Below, in pieces: positions 43,712 through 51,767 of a stretch of 64,000 bases of DNA (positions are counted from its first letter, which is position 1; each line of letters starts with the position of its first letter). A program made the translations under genes and the position numbers. Origin of the DNA: Candidatus Fermentibacteraceae bacterium. GTDB lineage: Bacteria > Fermentibacterota > Fermentibacteria > Fermentibacterales > JCC-6. The notes beneath the pieces were generated by a model. It was not told where the DNA came from. It searched no databases and saw only the letters and a program-made list of their open reading frames with translations. The stretch lies in NCBI GenBank assembly GCA_027067855.1, contig JAMOUX010000044.1, positions 1 to 64,000 of the forward strand, given 5' to 3'.

Positions 43712-45280
43712 TCACTCACCTAACCCGGGAAAGATTACCAGAACTTCACCAAGAGACAGATGGCTGTCCTCCAGGGAATTCAGGTACATGATCTGCTCGA
43801 TCGAAACACCATATTTCAATGCAATATCCCAGAGGGTATCCCCCTTGATAACCGTATGAACAACTCTTTCGGCATCGGATAATACTATATCCGTTTCAGG
43901 CCCGGAGAAAAGTGTCGGTTTGTCGGCGCCACCGGTGTCGGAACCTTCCGCCGATTCCGGTCTTCTCAGCATGAGGACGTCACCGGGATAGATGACGGCA
44001 TCCGGAGATATTCCGTTCCACGCGGCCACTTCCCTCGAACTTACACCCACCGATGCCCCGATACCGCCCAACGTGTCACCCATTCTCACGGTATACCTGA
44101 AGAAACGGGGATTCCCCGCAACCCCCCTGTTGACCGGCCGCCTCCGGCTCTCCGGTATTTCCAGGTAATTTCCCGGTTCCATGGACCCCGCCGGATTCAT
44201 GTCCATCAGCGATTTTTTCGAAACTCCGAGAGAAGCCGCCACCGTTTCCCAGGTGTCGCCTTCCCTCACGGCATACCTCTGCGGATCCATTTTCCAAGCA
44301 GCCGGAAAAGCCCTTTCGGCGTACTCTTCCGGTACGACCACGGTCCAGGGACCGCTCCCGCGGGGTGTGCGTTCTTTCAGGTATGCCATGTTGAGGTTCA
44401 TCAGCGTATCCACGTTCATGCCGATTTCCGCCGCCAGGAGCCTGAGGTCCAGATTCGCCGGCACCCATATTACGGCCAGTTCACACGATTCGTCTTCAAT
44501 TCCGGCATAAGCCTCCGCGGCGGCGGCGAACCTGGGCACGAACGCATCGGTTTCTCCCGGAAGGTCTATCTCGCCGAACCCGCATCCGCCGTTCTTCAGC
44601 CCTCTCATCATCCTTCCGGGACCGCAGTTGTAGGCGGCAACGGCCAGTGACCAGTCTCCGAAGGTTTTATGGAGATTCCTGAGATATCTTGCCGCGGCCC
44701 TTGTCGACTCCACCCACGAATATCTCTCGTCGACTTCGTCGTTTACCTCCAGGCCGAGTTCACGGGCAGTGGTAGGCATCAGCTGCCATGGTCCAGCCGC
44801 GCCTGTCCGGGAATGGCACGCCGCGTTGAAACTGCTCTCCACCCACACCAGGGCGGCCATCTCCCGGGGAACCCCTTCCGACAGGAGAATCATCTCCAGC
44901 AGATTTTTCAGGCCGCGGGCGGCCGGAAAATCCTCGGGCCGGTACCTGACATCGCTTTTCAAAGACAGGGAAGCCGGGACGCCGGAAAGCGACGATTCGA
45001 TTCCGGATGATCCGCCGCCCTGCAGAATGGGCAGCACCATCATCGCGTCCGTTACCTTCGCTTCCGTTACGGAGGGCCTGCTCTCCATGCGGACCATCCT
45101 GGAACCGGAGCACGCAACCAGGCTCAGGCTTGACCACAGTACCAGCAGGACTATGTATCCACTGTGAAGAAAGGAGGGACGGCCATGGCTGTCGTTGGTG
45201 TGGTCGGAGCCACCGGCCTCGTTGGTGAAACCATGATCAGGATACTCGAAGAACGTTCCTTTCCCGTAGATGATCTCCAT
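43712..45280 (-). CDS. MltD-like lytic transglycosylase lipoprotein with LysM repeats
   Basis: The recognisable protein begins at a lipoprotein signal (VLWSSLSLVACSGS). An SLT domain follows (catalytic Glu in LVWVESSFNAACHSRTGAAGPWQLMPTT; VAAYNCGPGRMMRG). At least three LysM domains come next (YAVREGDTWETVAASLG, YTVRMGDTLGGIGASVG, HTVIKGDTLWDIALKYG), which bind glycan. The order matches MltD. The start is a puzzle: no ATG, GTG or TTG lies just before the signal. The first in-frame ATG (45280) would add 40 residues and overlap the divergent asd gene. A non-standard start near 45154-45140 is possible. Confidence 0.85.
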   Translation of the reverse strand: MEIIYGKGTFFEYPDHGFTNEAGGSDHTNDSHGRPSFLHSGYIVLLVLWSSLSLVACSGSRMVRMESRPSVTEAKVTDAMMVLPILQGGGSSGIESSLSGVPASLSLKSDVRYRPEDFPAARGLKNLLEMILLSEGVPREMAALVWVESSFNAACHSRTGAAGPWQLMPTTARELGLEVNDEVDERYSWVESTRAAARYLRNLHKTFGDWSLAVAAYNCGPGRMMRGLKNGGCGFGEIDLPGETDAFVPRFAAAAEAYAGIEDESCELAVIWVPANLDLRLLAAEIGMNVDTLMNLNMAYLKERTPRGSGPWTVVVPEEYAERAFPAAWKMDPQRYAVREGDTWETVAASLGVSKKSLMDMNPAGSMEPGNYLEIPESRRRPVNRGVAGNPRFFRYTVRMGDTLGGIGASVGVSSREVAAWNGISPDAVIYPGDVLMLRRPESAEGSDTGGADKPTLFSGPETDIVLSDAERVVHTVIKGDTLWDIALKYGVSIEQIMYLNSLEDSHLSLGEVLVIFPGLGE

Positions 45281-46144
45281 CCTTTCGCATCAGGAAATTC
45301 AGAAGGTAAAACAGTCCTCTTCCGTGACTCCGAATACCCGGTTGAAATAATATCACCGGAAAAAATTAGCAAGGGAATGTACGTTTTCGGGGCGACCTCC
45401 GCCGAGACGGCCGGAACCTGGGTTCCGATGTGCAGGGAACGCGGCGCGGTGGTCATCGACAACTCGTCCGCCTACAGGATGGAGCCGGATGTTCCGCTGG
45501 TGGTGCCCGAGGTGAACGGAGCCCGGGTCACCGGCTGTGAAAACCTGCTGGCCAACCCGAACTGCTCGACCATCCAGCTTGTCGTCGCCCTGAATCCCCT
45601 TCTCGCCCTGGGCGAAATATCGTGGGTCAACGTCTGCACCTACCAGGCCGTTTCAGGGGCTGGTTCCTCCGCATTGAGAGAACTTTCCGGACAACAGGCC
45701 GGAAAACCGGCGGAAAACGGTCCGCTCTTTCATGAAAACATCGTAACCACTATCGGAACACCCGATCATCACGGTTTCTGCGAGGAAGAATCGAAACTGG
45801 TGAGAGAAACCCGCAAGATAATGAGCCGTGAATTCACCCTTTATCCTTCAACGGCCCGCGTCCCGGTGCGAACCGGCCACACCGAGGCCGTAACTCTCAG
45901 GTTCGAAACACCGGTGAATCCCGACGACGCCATCGAACTCATGAGGTCCGCACCGGGCATCATTATCGGTGAACACTCATTCGGCCCCGTTGACGTCGAG
46001 GGCATGGATAATATCGTGGTCACCAGGATGAGAACACCTCCGGGCGATCCCAACGTTCTGCAATTCTGGGTGATAGCGGATAATCTCAGGAAAGGAGCGG
46101 CCCTGAACGCCGTCCAGATAGCGGAAATCCACATGAAAAAGTAG
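45185..46144 (+). CDS. asd: aspartate-semialdehyde dehydrogenase
   Basis: 319 residues. It reduces aspartyl phosphate to aspartate semialdehyde, the branch point to lysine/diaminopimelate, threonine and methionine. The NADP-binding N-terminus is VGVVGATGLVGETMI; the active-site Cys is in LANPNCSTIQLV; YQAVSGAGSSALREL and a substrate Arg/His region (VPVRTGHTEAV) follow. AAAGGAGGG before ATG 45185 fixes the start; a GTG 21 bases upstream is not needed. It diverges from the LysM transglycosylase gene and overlaps its putative 5' end. Diaminopimelate supply links it loosely to cell-wall neighbours. Confidence 0.95.
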   Translation: MAVVGVVGATGLVGETMIRILEERSFPVDDLHPFASGNSEGKTVLFRDSEYPVEIISPEKISKGMYVFGATSAETAGTWVPMCRERGAVVIDNSSAYRMEPDVPLVVPEVNGARVTGCENLLANPNCSTIQLVVALNPLLALGEISWVNVCTYQAVSGAGSSALRELSGQQAGKPAENGPLFHENIVTTIGTPDHHGFCEEESKLVRETRKIMSREFTLYPSTARVPVRTGHTEAVTLRFETPVNPDDAIELMRSAPGIIIGEHSFGPVDVEGMDNIVVTRMRTPPGDPNVLQFWVIADNLRKGAALNAVQIAEIHMKK

Positions 46145-46169
46145 AGCCGGCCGCGGAAGCGACCGGCTC
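46144..46169. terminator. hairpin between convergent asd and phosphatase genes
   Basis: GAGCCGG (46144-46150) and CCGGCTC (46163-46169) form a perfect 7-bp stem with a 12-base loop, immediately after the asd stop and 27 bases from the phosphatase stop. No T-run is obvious. Likely bidirectional. Confidence 0.55.
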
Positions 46170-46195
46170 CTTACCGTTATACGCTTATCCGGAGA

Positions 46196-47626
46196 TTAGC
46201 GCAACAGCACCATCTTCCGTACATCCACTACTCCAGGGGTACTCAGCCTGCAGTAGTAGACTCCGTCGGGATGATTCCCGGCTTCCCATACGAACTCATA
46301 CTCTCCCGGTGCCATGAAAGCATCCGCAAGAGTAGCCACTTCCCTACCGGCCATATCGTACACCTTCAGCGAGACATGTCCGGCGTTATGCACCGAAACA
46401 TCTATGGTGGTGTACCCGTTGAACGGGTTCGGAGTGTTCTGGTGAAGTTCGTTGTGCATCAGCCTGGCGAATCCCTGTCCTTCTATACCGGTAGGATAAA
46501 CGGTGAAGGAATCTATCAGGGAAGCGTCCGTGGCGTAGGCCTCGAAATGCAGCGTATTGTTGGCTATGTCGATCTTGCAGAAATGGTTCTTTTTGGCGGT
46601 GGCGACTATTTTGTCGGCATTCGGATCCGGGGAGTACAACGGCGCGCCTCCGCCGCCGGTGGTTATGTGCTGGACGCCATCCACCTCGGCACGCGCATAG
46701 TAATGGTTGTGTCCGCCGAAGACTATCGCAACACCGTAATCCTTGCAGAGAGGCTGGATATAGTCCTGCACGGGCTTCTCATTGCTGTGACCGCCGGCGG
46801 ACCAGCCGGGCTCGTGGAGTATTATGAACTTCCAGGTCTTGTTCGAGTTTTTCAGGTCGTTCTTTATCCAGTTGTACTGGGTCGAACCGGAAGAATAGCT
46901 CTTGTACTGGTCTATGTAGGTGAAGTGAGCTGGACCGTAGTCGAACGACCAGTAGCACGGAGTTTCGTAGGGATAGGGGAAGTATTTCTGGAACAGGCTC
47001 GAATTACCCTCGTGGTTACCCCTGCTCGAAAGGAAGGGTATGGTCGCCCTGAGTTCGTTGACGTTCGGGGCGTCCTCGGTGAAGAACTGGTCGTCCCAGT
47101 CCCCTTCTTTTTCCCCGTCACCAACGAGGTCGCCGGTCATGATCAGTATGGTCTGGGAGGCCGGATTGGTATCGATGTAGTCCAGCACTCCGCCGGCTAC
47201 GGCGTTCTGTGTCTCCGGATAATTCCTGGTATCGCCGTACGCGTAGAAAGACAGGCTCGTGGCCGAAGCGGCCGGAGCCGTGTAAAAGGAACCGGTGTGC
47301 GTGTCGGATCCGGCTATCACCTTGAAGTAGTATTTCTTTCCCGTTTCCAGTTCCTTTATAGTGTACTTATGCTGATGGGAGTTGTTGTATTCCGTAGTCG
47401 AGGCCGAATCGGAATACGTGGTATCCTGGCTCCACTTAATGGTACATGCTTTTTTGCTGGTCAGCTGCCAATGCACTTCCATTTCGCCGGCGTTACCGTT
47501 GAAAAGAAGGTACGGCGCCTTCCTGGTGTCAGTCCATTCGTCGGTACCCGCATAAAGAACGGAAGCCGTGAGCAACACGACCACCGCCATCATACAGGTT
47601 CGCACCGAAGATCCTCCGAATCGCAT
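46196..47626 (-). CDS. secreted purple-acid-phosphatase-like metallophosphoesterase with C-terminal sorting-type domain
   Basis: 476 residues. A signal peptide (MMAVVVLLTASVLYAG) and a fibronectin-III-like N-terminal domain (residues 35-115) come first. The calcineurin-like phosphoesterase domain follows: YAYGDTRN, MTGDLVGDG, SSRGNHEG, ILHEPGWS, FGGHNHYYAR, which supply the two-metal ligands. The last ~85 residues form a FlgD-like beta-sandwich (NTPNPFNGYTTIDV, VSLKVYDMAGREV, DGVYYCRLSTPG, ending KMVLLR), as in type IX-like secreted proteins. It hydrolyses phosphoesters outside the cell; substrate unknown. A GAGAGGAG ribosome site supports the start. Apparently monocistronic. Confidence 0.88.
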   Translation of the reverse strand: MRFGGSSVRTCMMAVVVLLTASVLYAGTDEWTDTRKAPYLLFNGNAGEMEVHWQLTSKKACTIKWSQDTTYSDSASTTEYNNSHQHKYTIKELETGKKYYFKVIAGSDTHTGSFYTAPAASATSLSFYAYGDTRNYPETQNAVAGGVLDYIDTNPASQTILIMTGDLVGDGEKEGDWDDQFFTEDAPNVNELRATIPFLSSRGNHEGNSSLFQKYFPYPYETPCYWSFDYGPAHFTYIDQYKSYSSGSTQYNWIKNDLKNSNKTWKFIILHEPGWSAGGHSNEKPVQDYIQPLCKDYGVAIVFGGHNHYYARAEVDGVQHITTGGGGAPLYSPDPNADKIVATAKKNHFCKIDIANNTLHFEAYATDASLIDSFTVYPTGIEGQGFARLMHNELHQNTPNPFNGYTTIDVSVHNAGHVSLKVYDMAGREVATLADAFMAPGEYEFVWEAGNHPDGVYYCRLSTPGVVDVRKMVLLR

Positions 47627-47826
47627 CTCTACTCCTCTCGGGTTTTACTTACTTTGCGTCGAAACGCCGCTTCCAGGGACCCTTGTCTCAATATAAACGT
47701 CCGTCCATCCGTCACTTCCTTTCTCCGTCGCGTCTCTTTCATACATGTCGCTCAGGCTTTTACCGAACATTTTCAAATGTTGCCGGAACCGTTTCCAGAA
47801 ACGCTTCCCGTTAACTCGCATTGAAC

Positions 47827-47869
47827 ATTATAGAACGCGACTACGGATGTCAAGTTCTTAATCCGTAGT
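47827..47869 (-). promoter_or_regulatory. promoter-like boxes within a perfect inverted repeat, phosphatase upstream region
   Basis: On the minus strand TTGACA (47853-47848) and TATAAT (47832-47827) are both perfect but only 15 bases apart. ACTACGGAT (47840-47848) and ATCCGTAGT (47861-47869) form a perfect 9-bp inverted repeat with a 12-base spacer that covers the -35 box. This suggests a repressor site, or a terminator hairpin for the gene ending at 47999. The predicted leader to the phosphatase ATG is about 195 bases; the rest of the 47627-47998 gap shows nothing else I can name. Confidence 0.5.
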
Positions 47870-47998
47870 GAAAAGCACCAACGCCGAGAGCAATGCGTCG
47901 GAACACCATGCGACCGCATCGCCTCATAACCGCGAGACGGAAAACACGGTCTGAAGGCGGCCGGGATTCCGATCTTGCGAACGGCGTTCTCTATATCC

Positions 47999-48733
47999 CT
48001 ATATATCCACGTCCATATCGTCGAAATCGAATTCGTCGTCTATATCCTGACTCAGATCTTCGAGTTCGGCGCCGCACTTCTCGCACACTACAAGATGAGG
48101 GGGATTGACATGACCGCAAACGGGACACTTGTTCTCGTCAGCGTCGGGTTCCTCGGACAGGTCTTCCAGTTCCATGTCGAGTTCCTCGATCTCCTCCACC
48201 GAGTCATCATCGACCATCTCGGCTTCGGCTATATCGAGTTCTTCCTCCTCCACTTCCTCCAGAACATCTTCATCGCCTCCGGGAACCCCGGCTGAAGTGG
48301 CATGATCAACGTCGCTGAGCACGCCCTTAAGGTCATCGAGTTCCTTCTTGAGCTGTTCGAGCACATTGAAGGTGACGTCCCGCTCGCTCTCTGCGGCATT
48401 CAACTCGTTCTTGAATTCTTCGTTGTCCTGGTTGAACTCGCCCAGCTTGGCCCTTATCTGCAGTTCGTCCACCCTGTCGGACTGATTGGTGTAAAGTTCT
48501 TCCTTCTCTCTTATTTCCTCGGTCAATTCCCTGGCCTTCGACTCCAGGGAATCCCTCTGCTCGTTCACTTTTTCCAGTACGTCCTGGAGCTTAGCCGAGT
48601 AATCTTCCCGAATCCTTTTGTACACCCTCGGGTTGGTCTCGTCCTTCATACTTTCAAGGTTGTTGAGCCTGTTGACCAACTCTTCCCTGCTGGCAAGCAG
48701 GTCGAGAATTTTTTGTTCGAGTACCTCTGCCAT
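47999..48733 (-). CDS. acidic coiled-coil protein with C-terminal zinc ribbon
   Basis: 244 residues. Residues 1-130 are a long coiled coil (LVNRLNNLESMKDET..., ELTEEIREKEELYTNQSDRVDELQ). Then comes a very acidic linker (DEDVLEEVEEEELDIAEAEMV), a C4 zinc ribbon (CPVCGHVNPPHLVVCEKCG) and an Asp-rich tail. The form recalls zinc-ribbon nucleic-acid-associated proteins of the CT398/DUF family, but I cannot assign a function. TAGGAGGATAGC precedes the ATG. It sits 66 bases after holA on the same strand, so co-transcription is likely. Confidence 0.75.
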   Translation of the reverse strand: MAEVLEQKILDLLASREELVNRLNNLESMKDETNPRVYKRIREDYSAKLQDVLEKVNEQRDSLESKARELTEEIREKEELYTNQSDRVDELQIRAKLGEFNQDNEEFKNELNAAESERDVTFNVLEQLKKELDDLKGVLSDVDHATSAGVPGGDEDVLEEVEEEELDIAEAEMVDDDSVEEIEELDMELEDLSEEPDADENKCPVCGHVNPPHLVVCEKCGAELEDLSQDIDDEFDFDDMDVDI

Positions 48734-48799
48734 GCTATCCTCCTAGACTTTCAGTGGCGGTGTCACAACCGGCGCAAGCTGCACAACCGTTATTGTCAT

Positions 48800-49795
48800 T
48801 TATGGATCTCTCCGTGTCAAGGCGAAAACCAGATCAGCAAAAACCACCAGGTCTTCCCTCCCTGATTTCAACTCCATGTCCGCCATCGCAAACGCCTTGG
48901 AAACCCTCGCGACGTCGTCCGCCCGCAGTTTTCCCGCCTTCGCCATCAACCTGTCCAAGTTCTTGTACCTGGCCCCGGTCCCGGCGGAGACATCGTTTCG
49001 CCCACCGCCGCCCGCCATTATTCCGGCGGCCAGCGCCACTTTGCGCCACGCCCCGTACAGGTAGTTGAGCAGTGACAGCGGATCTTCCCCCATGTCCAGG
49101 AGCCTTGCGGCGCAATCCAGGGCATCACCCCTTCGACCCGTCAAAACCGACTCGCCGAAACGGAAGACATCCACGTCACCCGGTCCGAAAAGCACCTTGG
49201 TTACGCCTTCGGCATTTATCTTCATTCCTTTTCCATGATAAAGCGAGAGGGTCGTTACAGCGCCGGAGAGTTTTGCGAGGTTCCTCCCGGCATAATCCGC
49301 CAGGAGTCGCTTTGCCTCTCCGTCAAGGGAGATGCCTTCTTCGCGGGTCAACATGGCGATCCACCGCGACATGTCGCTTTCGAAAGGCTCGTAACAGGTA
49401 TAGAATGACGCCGGCTTCTCCAGTTTCCTCAGGATAGAGGAATTCCTGGGCGACTTCTCGGAAACGAGCAGCACCGCGGCCCCGGTTATTCCCCTCTTCA
49501 GAACTTCCAGCAATTCGGAAAAGGAACGCCTGCCCAACGCGTGAACCCGGGATATCACCAGAAGACGGCCTCCCGCGAACAATGATCCTTCCGTCAGCAT
49601 CCTGCCTATGTCACCGATCGAAAGTTCCTTGGCATCGAACCTGGAAATTTCGTAACCCTGGTCCCTGAACCTGGCGACAGCCCGATCCAGGATTCTTCCC
49701 GACTGGAAGGAATCCGGTCCGGCGACCGCCAGTACCGCGCCGTCCGAGGCCGAACAAACCAGCCGTTCCATCTCTTCGAATTTCCTGATCCTCAA
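48800..49795 (-). CDS. holA: DNA polymerase III delta subunit
   Basis: 331 residues matching HolA, the clamp-loader subunit that opens the beta clamp. The AAA+-like region shows VLAVAGPDSFQSGRIL, ELSIGDIGRMLTEGSLFAGGRLLVISRV and AAVLLVSEKSPRNSSILRKL. The C-terminal collar domain has DPLSLLNYLYGAWRKVALA and ADMELKSGREDLV. The longest frame starts at a TTG (49795); ATG 49771 is an equally credible start. Length is normal. Confidence 0.88.
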   Translation of the reverse strand: MRIRKFEEMERLVCSASDGAVLAVAGPDSFQSGRILDRAVARFRDQGYEISRFDAKELSIGDIGRMLTEGSLFAGGRLLVISRVHALGRRSFSELLEVLKRGITGAAVLLVSEKSPRNSSILRKLEKPASFYTCYEPFESDMSRWIAMLTREEGISLDGEAKRLLADYAGRNLAKLSGAVTTLSLYHGKGMKINAEGVTKVLFGPGDVDVFRFGESVLTGRRGDALDCAARLLDMGEDPLSLLNYLYGAWRKVALAAGIMAGGGGRNDVSAGTGARYKNLDRLMAKAGKLRADDVARVSKAFAMADMELKSGREDLVVFADLVFALTRRDP

Positions 49796-49820
49796 GAAAC
49801 ACCGACCTCCGTCACCAACC

Positions 49821-49849
49821 TTGCACCGCGGCTCCCAGGTGTGTATTTT
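49821..49849 (+). promoter_or_regulatory. predicted promoter of the PpiD-like gene
   Basis: TTGCAC (49821-49826) and TATTTT (49844-49849) are 17 bases apart, 40 bases before the ATG at 49890, in the short gap between divergent genes. Both boxes deviate from consensus, so this is a moderate call. Confidence 0.4.
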
Positions 49850-49889
49850 TGCATCTTCATAATGTCACTCGATTCCGGGAGAAACAAAC

Positions 49890-51764
49890 ATGCTGACATG
49901 GTTCAGAGACAATGCAAAGATATTCCTGATAATCACGATTGTCATATTCGTATCCCTCATCTTCCTGAGATGGGGCATGGGGAAAAACGGCGCCCCGCCC
50001 AAGAATCCCTACCAGAGGCCGATCGCAATGGTCAATGGGAAGAAGATAATGCCCGACGATTACAACCGGGCACTGCAGTTCCTGAACAACTCGTACCGGA
50101 ACATGCTGGAAAATATGAACAATCCCGATCCCGAGGCGATGCTCATCCTGATGGCGGACACCCTGACCGAGGAAGCTTTCAGGAAGCTGATAAACGAAGA
50201 GCTGAAAGACGAATACCTGAAGAAACACGGCTGGGACTACCTGACACTCCGACAGGCCGAGGCGCTCCTCATGGTACAGATCGAAATGCAGAGCCAGGGA
50301 GAAGCGGACGCCGAAGAGTACCTGGAAACCATAAAGTCGGAAGAACCCATGGTTTTCAACCAGTACCTATACCAGGCTCTCGAAAGCGTCAATTCCTCCA
50401 TTTTCCCGGCGGCGGTCTCCATGGTGAACATGGTATCGCTGGACGAAGTCAGGTACCTGGAATCGGAAACCCGAACCGTGATATTGGCAAGGTACATACT
50501 GGTGGATTCCATGCCTCCGGTTCCCGGTGAAGAGTATCTCAGGCGGTATTACGCCGAAAAAACGGAGGTTTTCACAAGACCTTCGGGATCACTGCTGAGG
50601 TACGTAACCATGCAGGTGCGGCCCTCCGAAGAGGATTACCGTGCGGCCCTGGACCGAATAGATTCTCTAGCCTACGCTTCCCCCGGCACACCTTTCGTTT
50701 CCACTAGGTCTCAATTGGAAACGGTTTTCGGAGATTCTCTGAACCTGGAAAAAGGACGGAGAACGGATCCCGTACTCGGTTTCTTCTCGGGCAACCCCTC
50801 CATCGACGCTTACCACGTATTCCTGTTGGATTCGACGAAAACCTTCCGGTCGGATTCCATAACGCTGGCCGATGCACTCCGGGACACTCTTTTCATAAAG
50901 GCCTGGGAAACGCCGGTACTACCGGGGTACAACACCATACGAAGGGCAATGTGGGACCTGGAATCCTCCATGGAAACCCTGCTCGAATCTCCCGTTCCCA
51001 ACATTCCGGATACCATGAACATCATAGATTTCGGAGAAGTGGAAGTGATCGGAAGAACTCCGTCGACATCCTGGATGCCGGATGAAATGCTGGTTTTCGC
51101 TTCCGACACCACCTGGAACGATCCCCTTGGGCCCGTATTCTACATCCCTTCGTACAACGGCGGATATCCCGCATTCGCCGTGGTGCGAAGGATCGAGTTC
51201 TTCGGGGCCGACACCCTCGATTACGAAGAAGCCTCGGAATCCGGCATGCTCCTCGCCTCCGCGTACAAAGAACTCAGGAGCGAAGCCTCCACGGCGAAGG
51301 CGGAAAAAATCATGCGGAGATTGGAAAACAGCGGGATGAGTCTCACCGAATTCGCAGAGGCCGAGTCGCTGCAGGCGAACGACACCGGGCAATTCACAGC
51401 GGCCGAAATATGGATGAATTCCATCTCGGACGGAGAAATCCCATACGATCTGCTGTCATCCGGCGACTTCGCCCTGGCAGTCCTCAGCGCTCCGGAATTT
51501 TCACCCATCGGGCCATTCCCGACACTCCGGGGAAGCGCCATAGCGGAAATCATTTCCAGGACTTTCCCGCCGGATGAACCCGAGAGACAGATTCCCTCCT
51601 ATATTTCCACCCAGTACGGACACCAGTTGCTGGTCGAGTCCAAGCTACTCGAAATGCTCGGCGAGGCTGCGGAAATACAGGATCTGCGGGAAGAATGGTC
51701 CGAGTACCTGGAGAGCGTGGAAGATTCTCTCAGGACGGAGCAGGAAGAAGCCGGCAAGCAGTAG
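49890..51764 (+). CDS. SurA/PpiD-like membrane-anchored periplasmic folding factor
   Basis: 624 residues. A single N-terminal membrane anchor (IFLIITIVIFVSLIFLRWGMG) precedes MVNGKKIMPDDYNRALQFL, the SurA/PpiD N-terminal chaperone signature. A large extracytoplasmic helical body follows. Two weak parvulin-like stretches may lie in the middle and C-terminal parts, but I do not see the full set of active-site residues. It may therefore be a chaperone without isomerase activity. A GGGAG ribosome site supports the start. It stands alone, convergent with the ABC importer genes. It would assist folding of exported or outer-membrane proteins. Confidence 0.78.
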   Translation: MLTWFRDNAKIFLIITIVIFVSLIFLRWGMGKNGAPPKNPYQRPIAMVNGKKIMPDDYNRALQFLNNSYRNMLENMNNPDPEAMLILMADTLTEEAFRKLINEELKDEYLKKHGWDYLTLRQAEALLMVQIEMQSQGEADAEEYLETIKSEEPMVFNQYLYQALESVNSSIFPAAVSMVNMVSLDEVRYLESETRTVILARYILVDSMPPVPGEEYLRRYYAEKTEVFTRPSGSLLRYVTMQVRPSEEDYRAALDRIDSLAYASPGTPFVSTRSQLETVFGDSLNLEKGRRTDPVLGFFSGNPSIDAYHVFLLDSTKTFRSDSITLADALRDTLFIKAWETPVLPGYNTIRRAMWDLESSMETLLESPVPNIPDTMNIIDFGEVEVIGRTPSTSWMPDEMLVFASDTTWNDPLGPVFYIPSYNGGYPAFAVVRRIEFFGADTLDYEEASESGMLLASAYKELRSEASTAKAEKIMRRLENSGMSLTEFAEAESLQANDTGQFTAAEIWMNSISDGEIPYDLLSSGDFALAVLSAPEFSPIGPFPTLRGSAIAEIISRTFPPDEPERQIPSYISTQYGHQLLVESKLLEMLGEAAEIQDLREEWSEYLESVEDSLRTEQEEAGKQ

Positions 51765-51767
51765 CCC

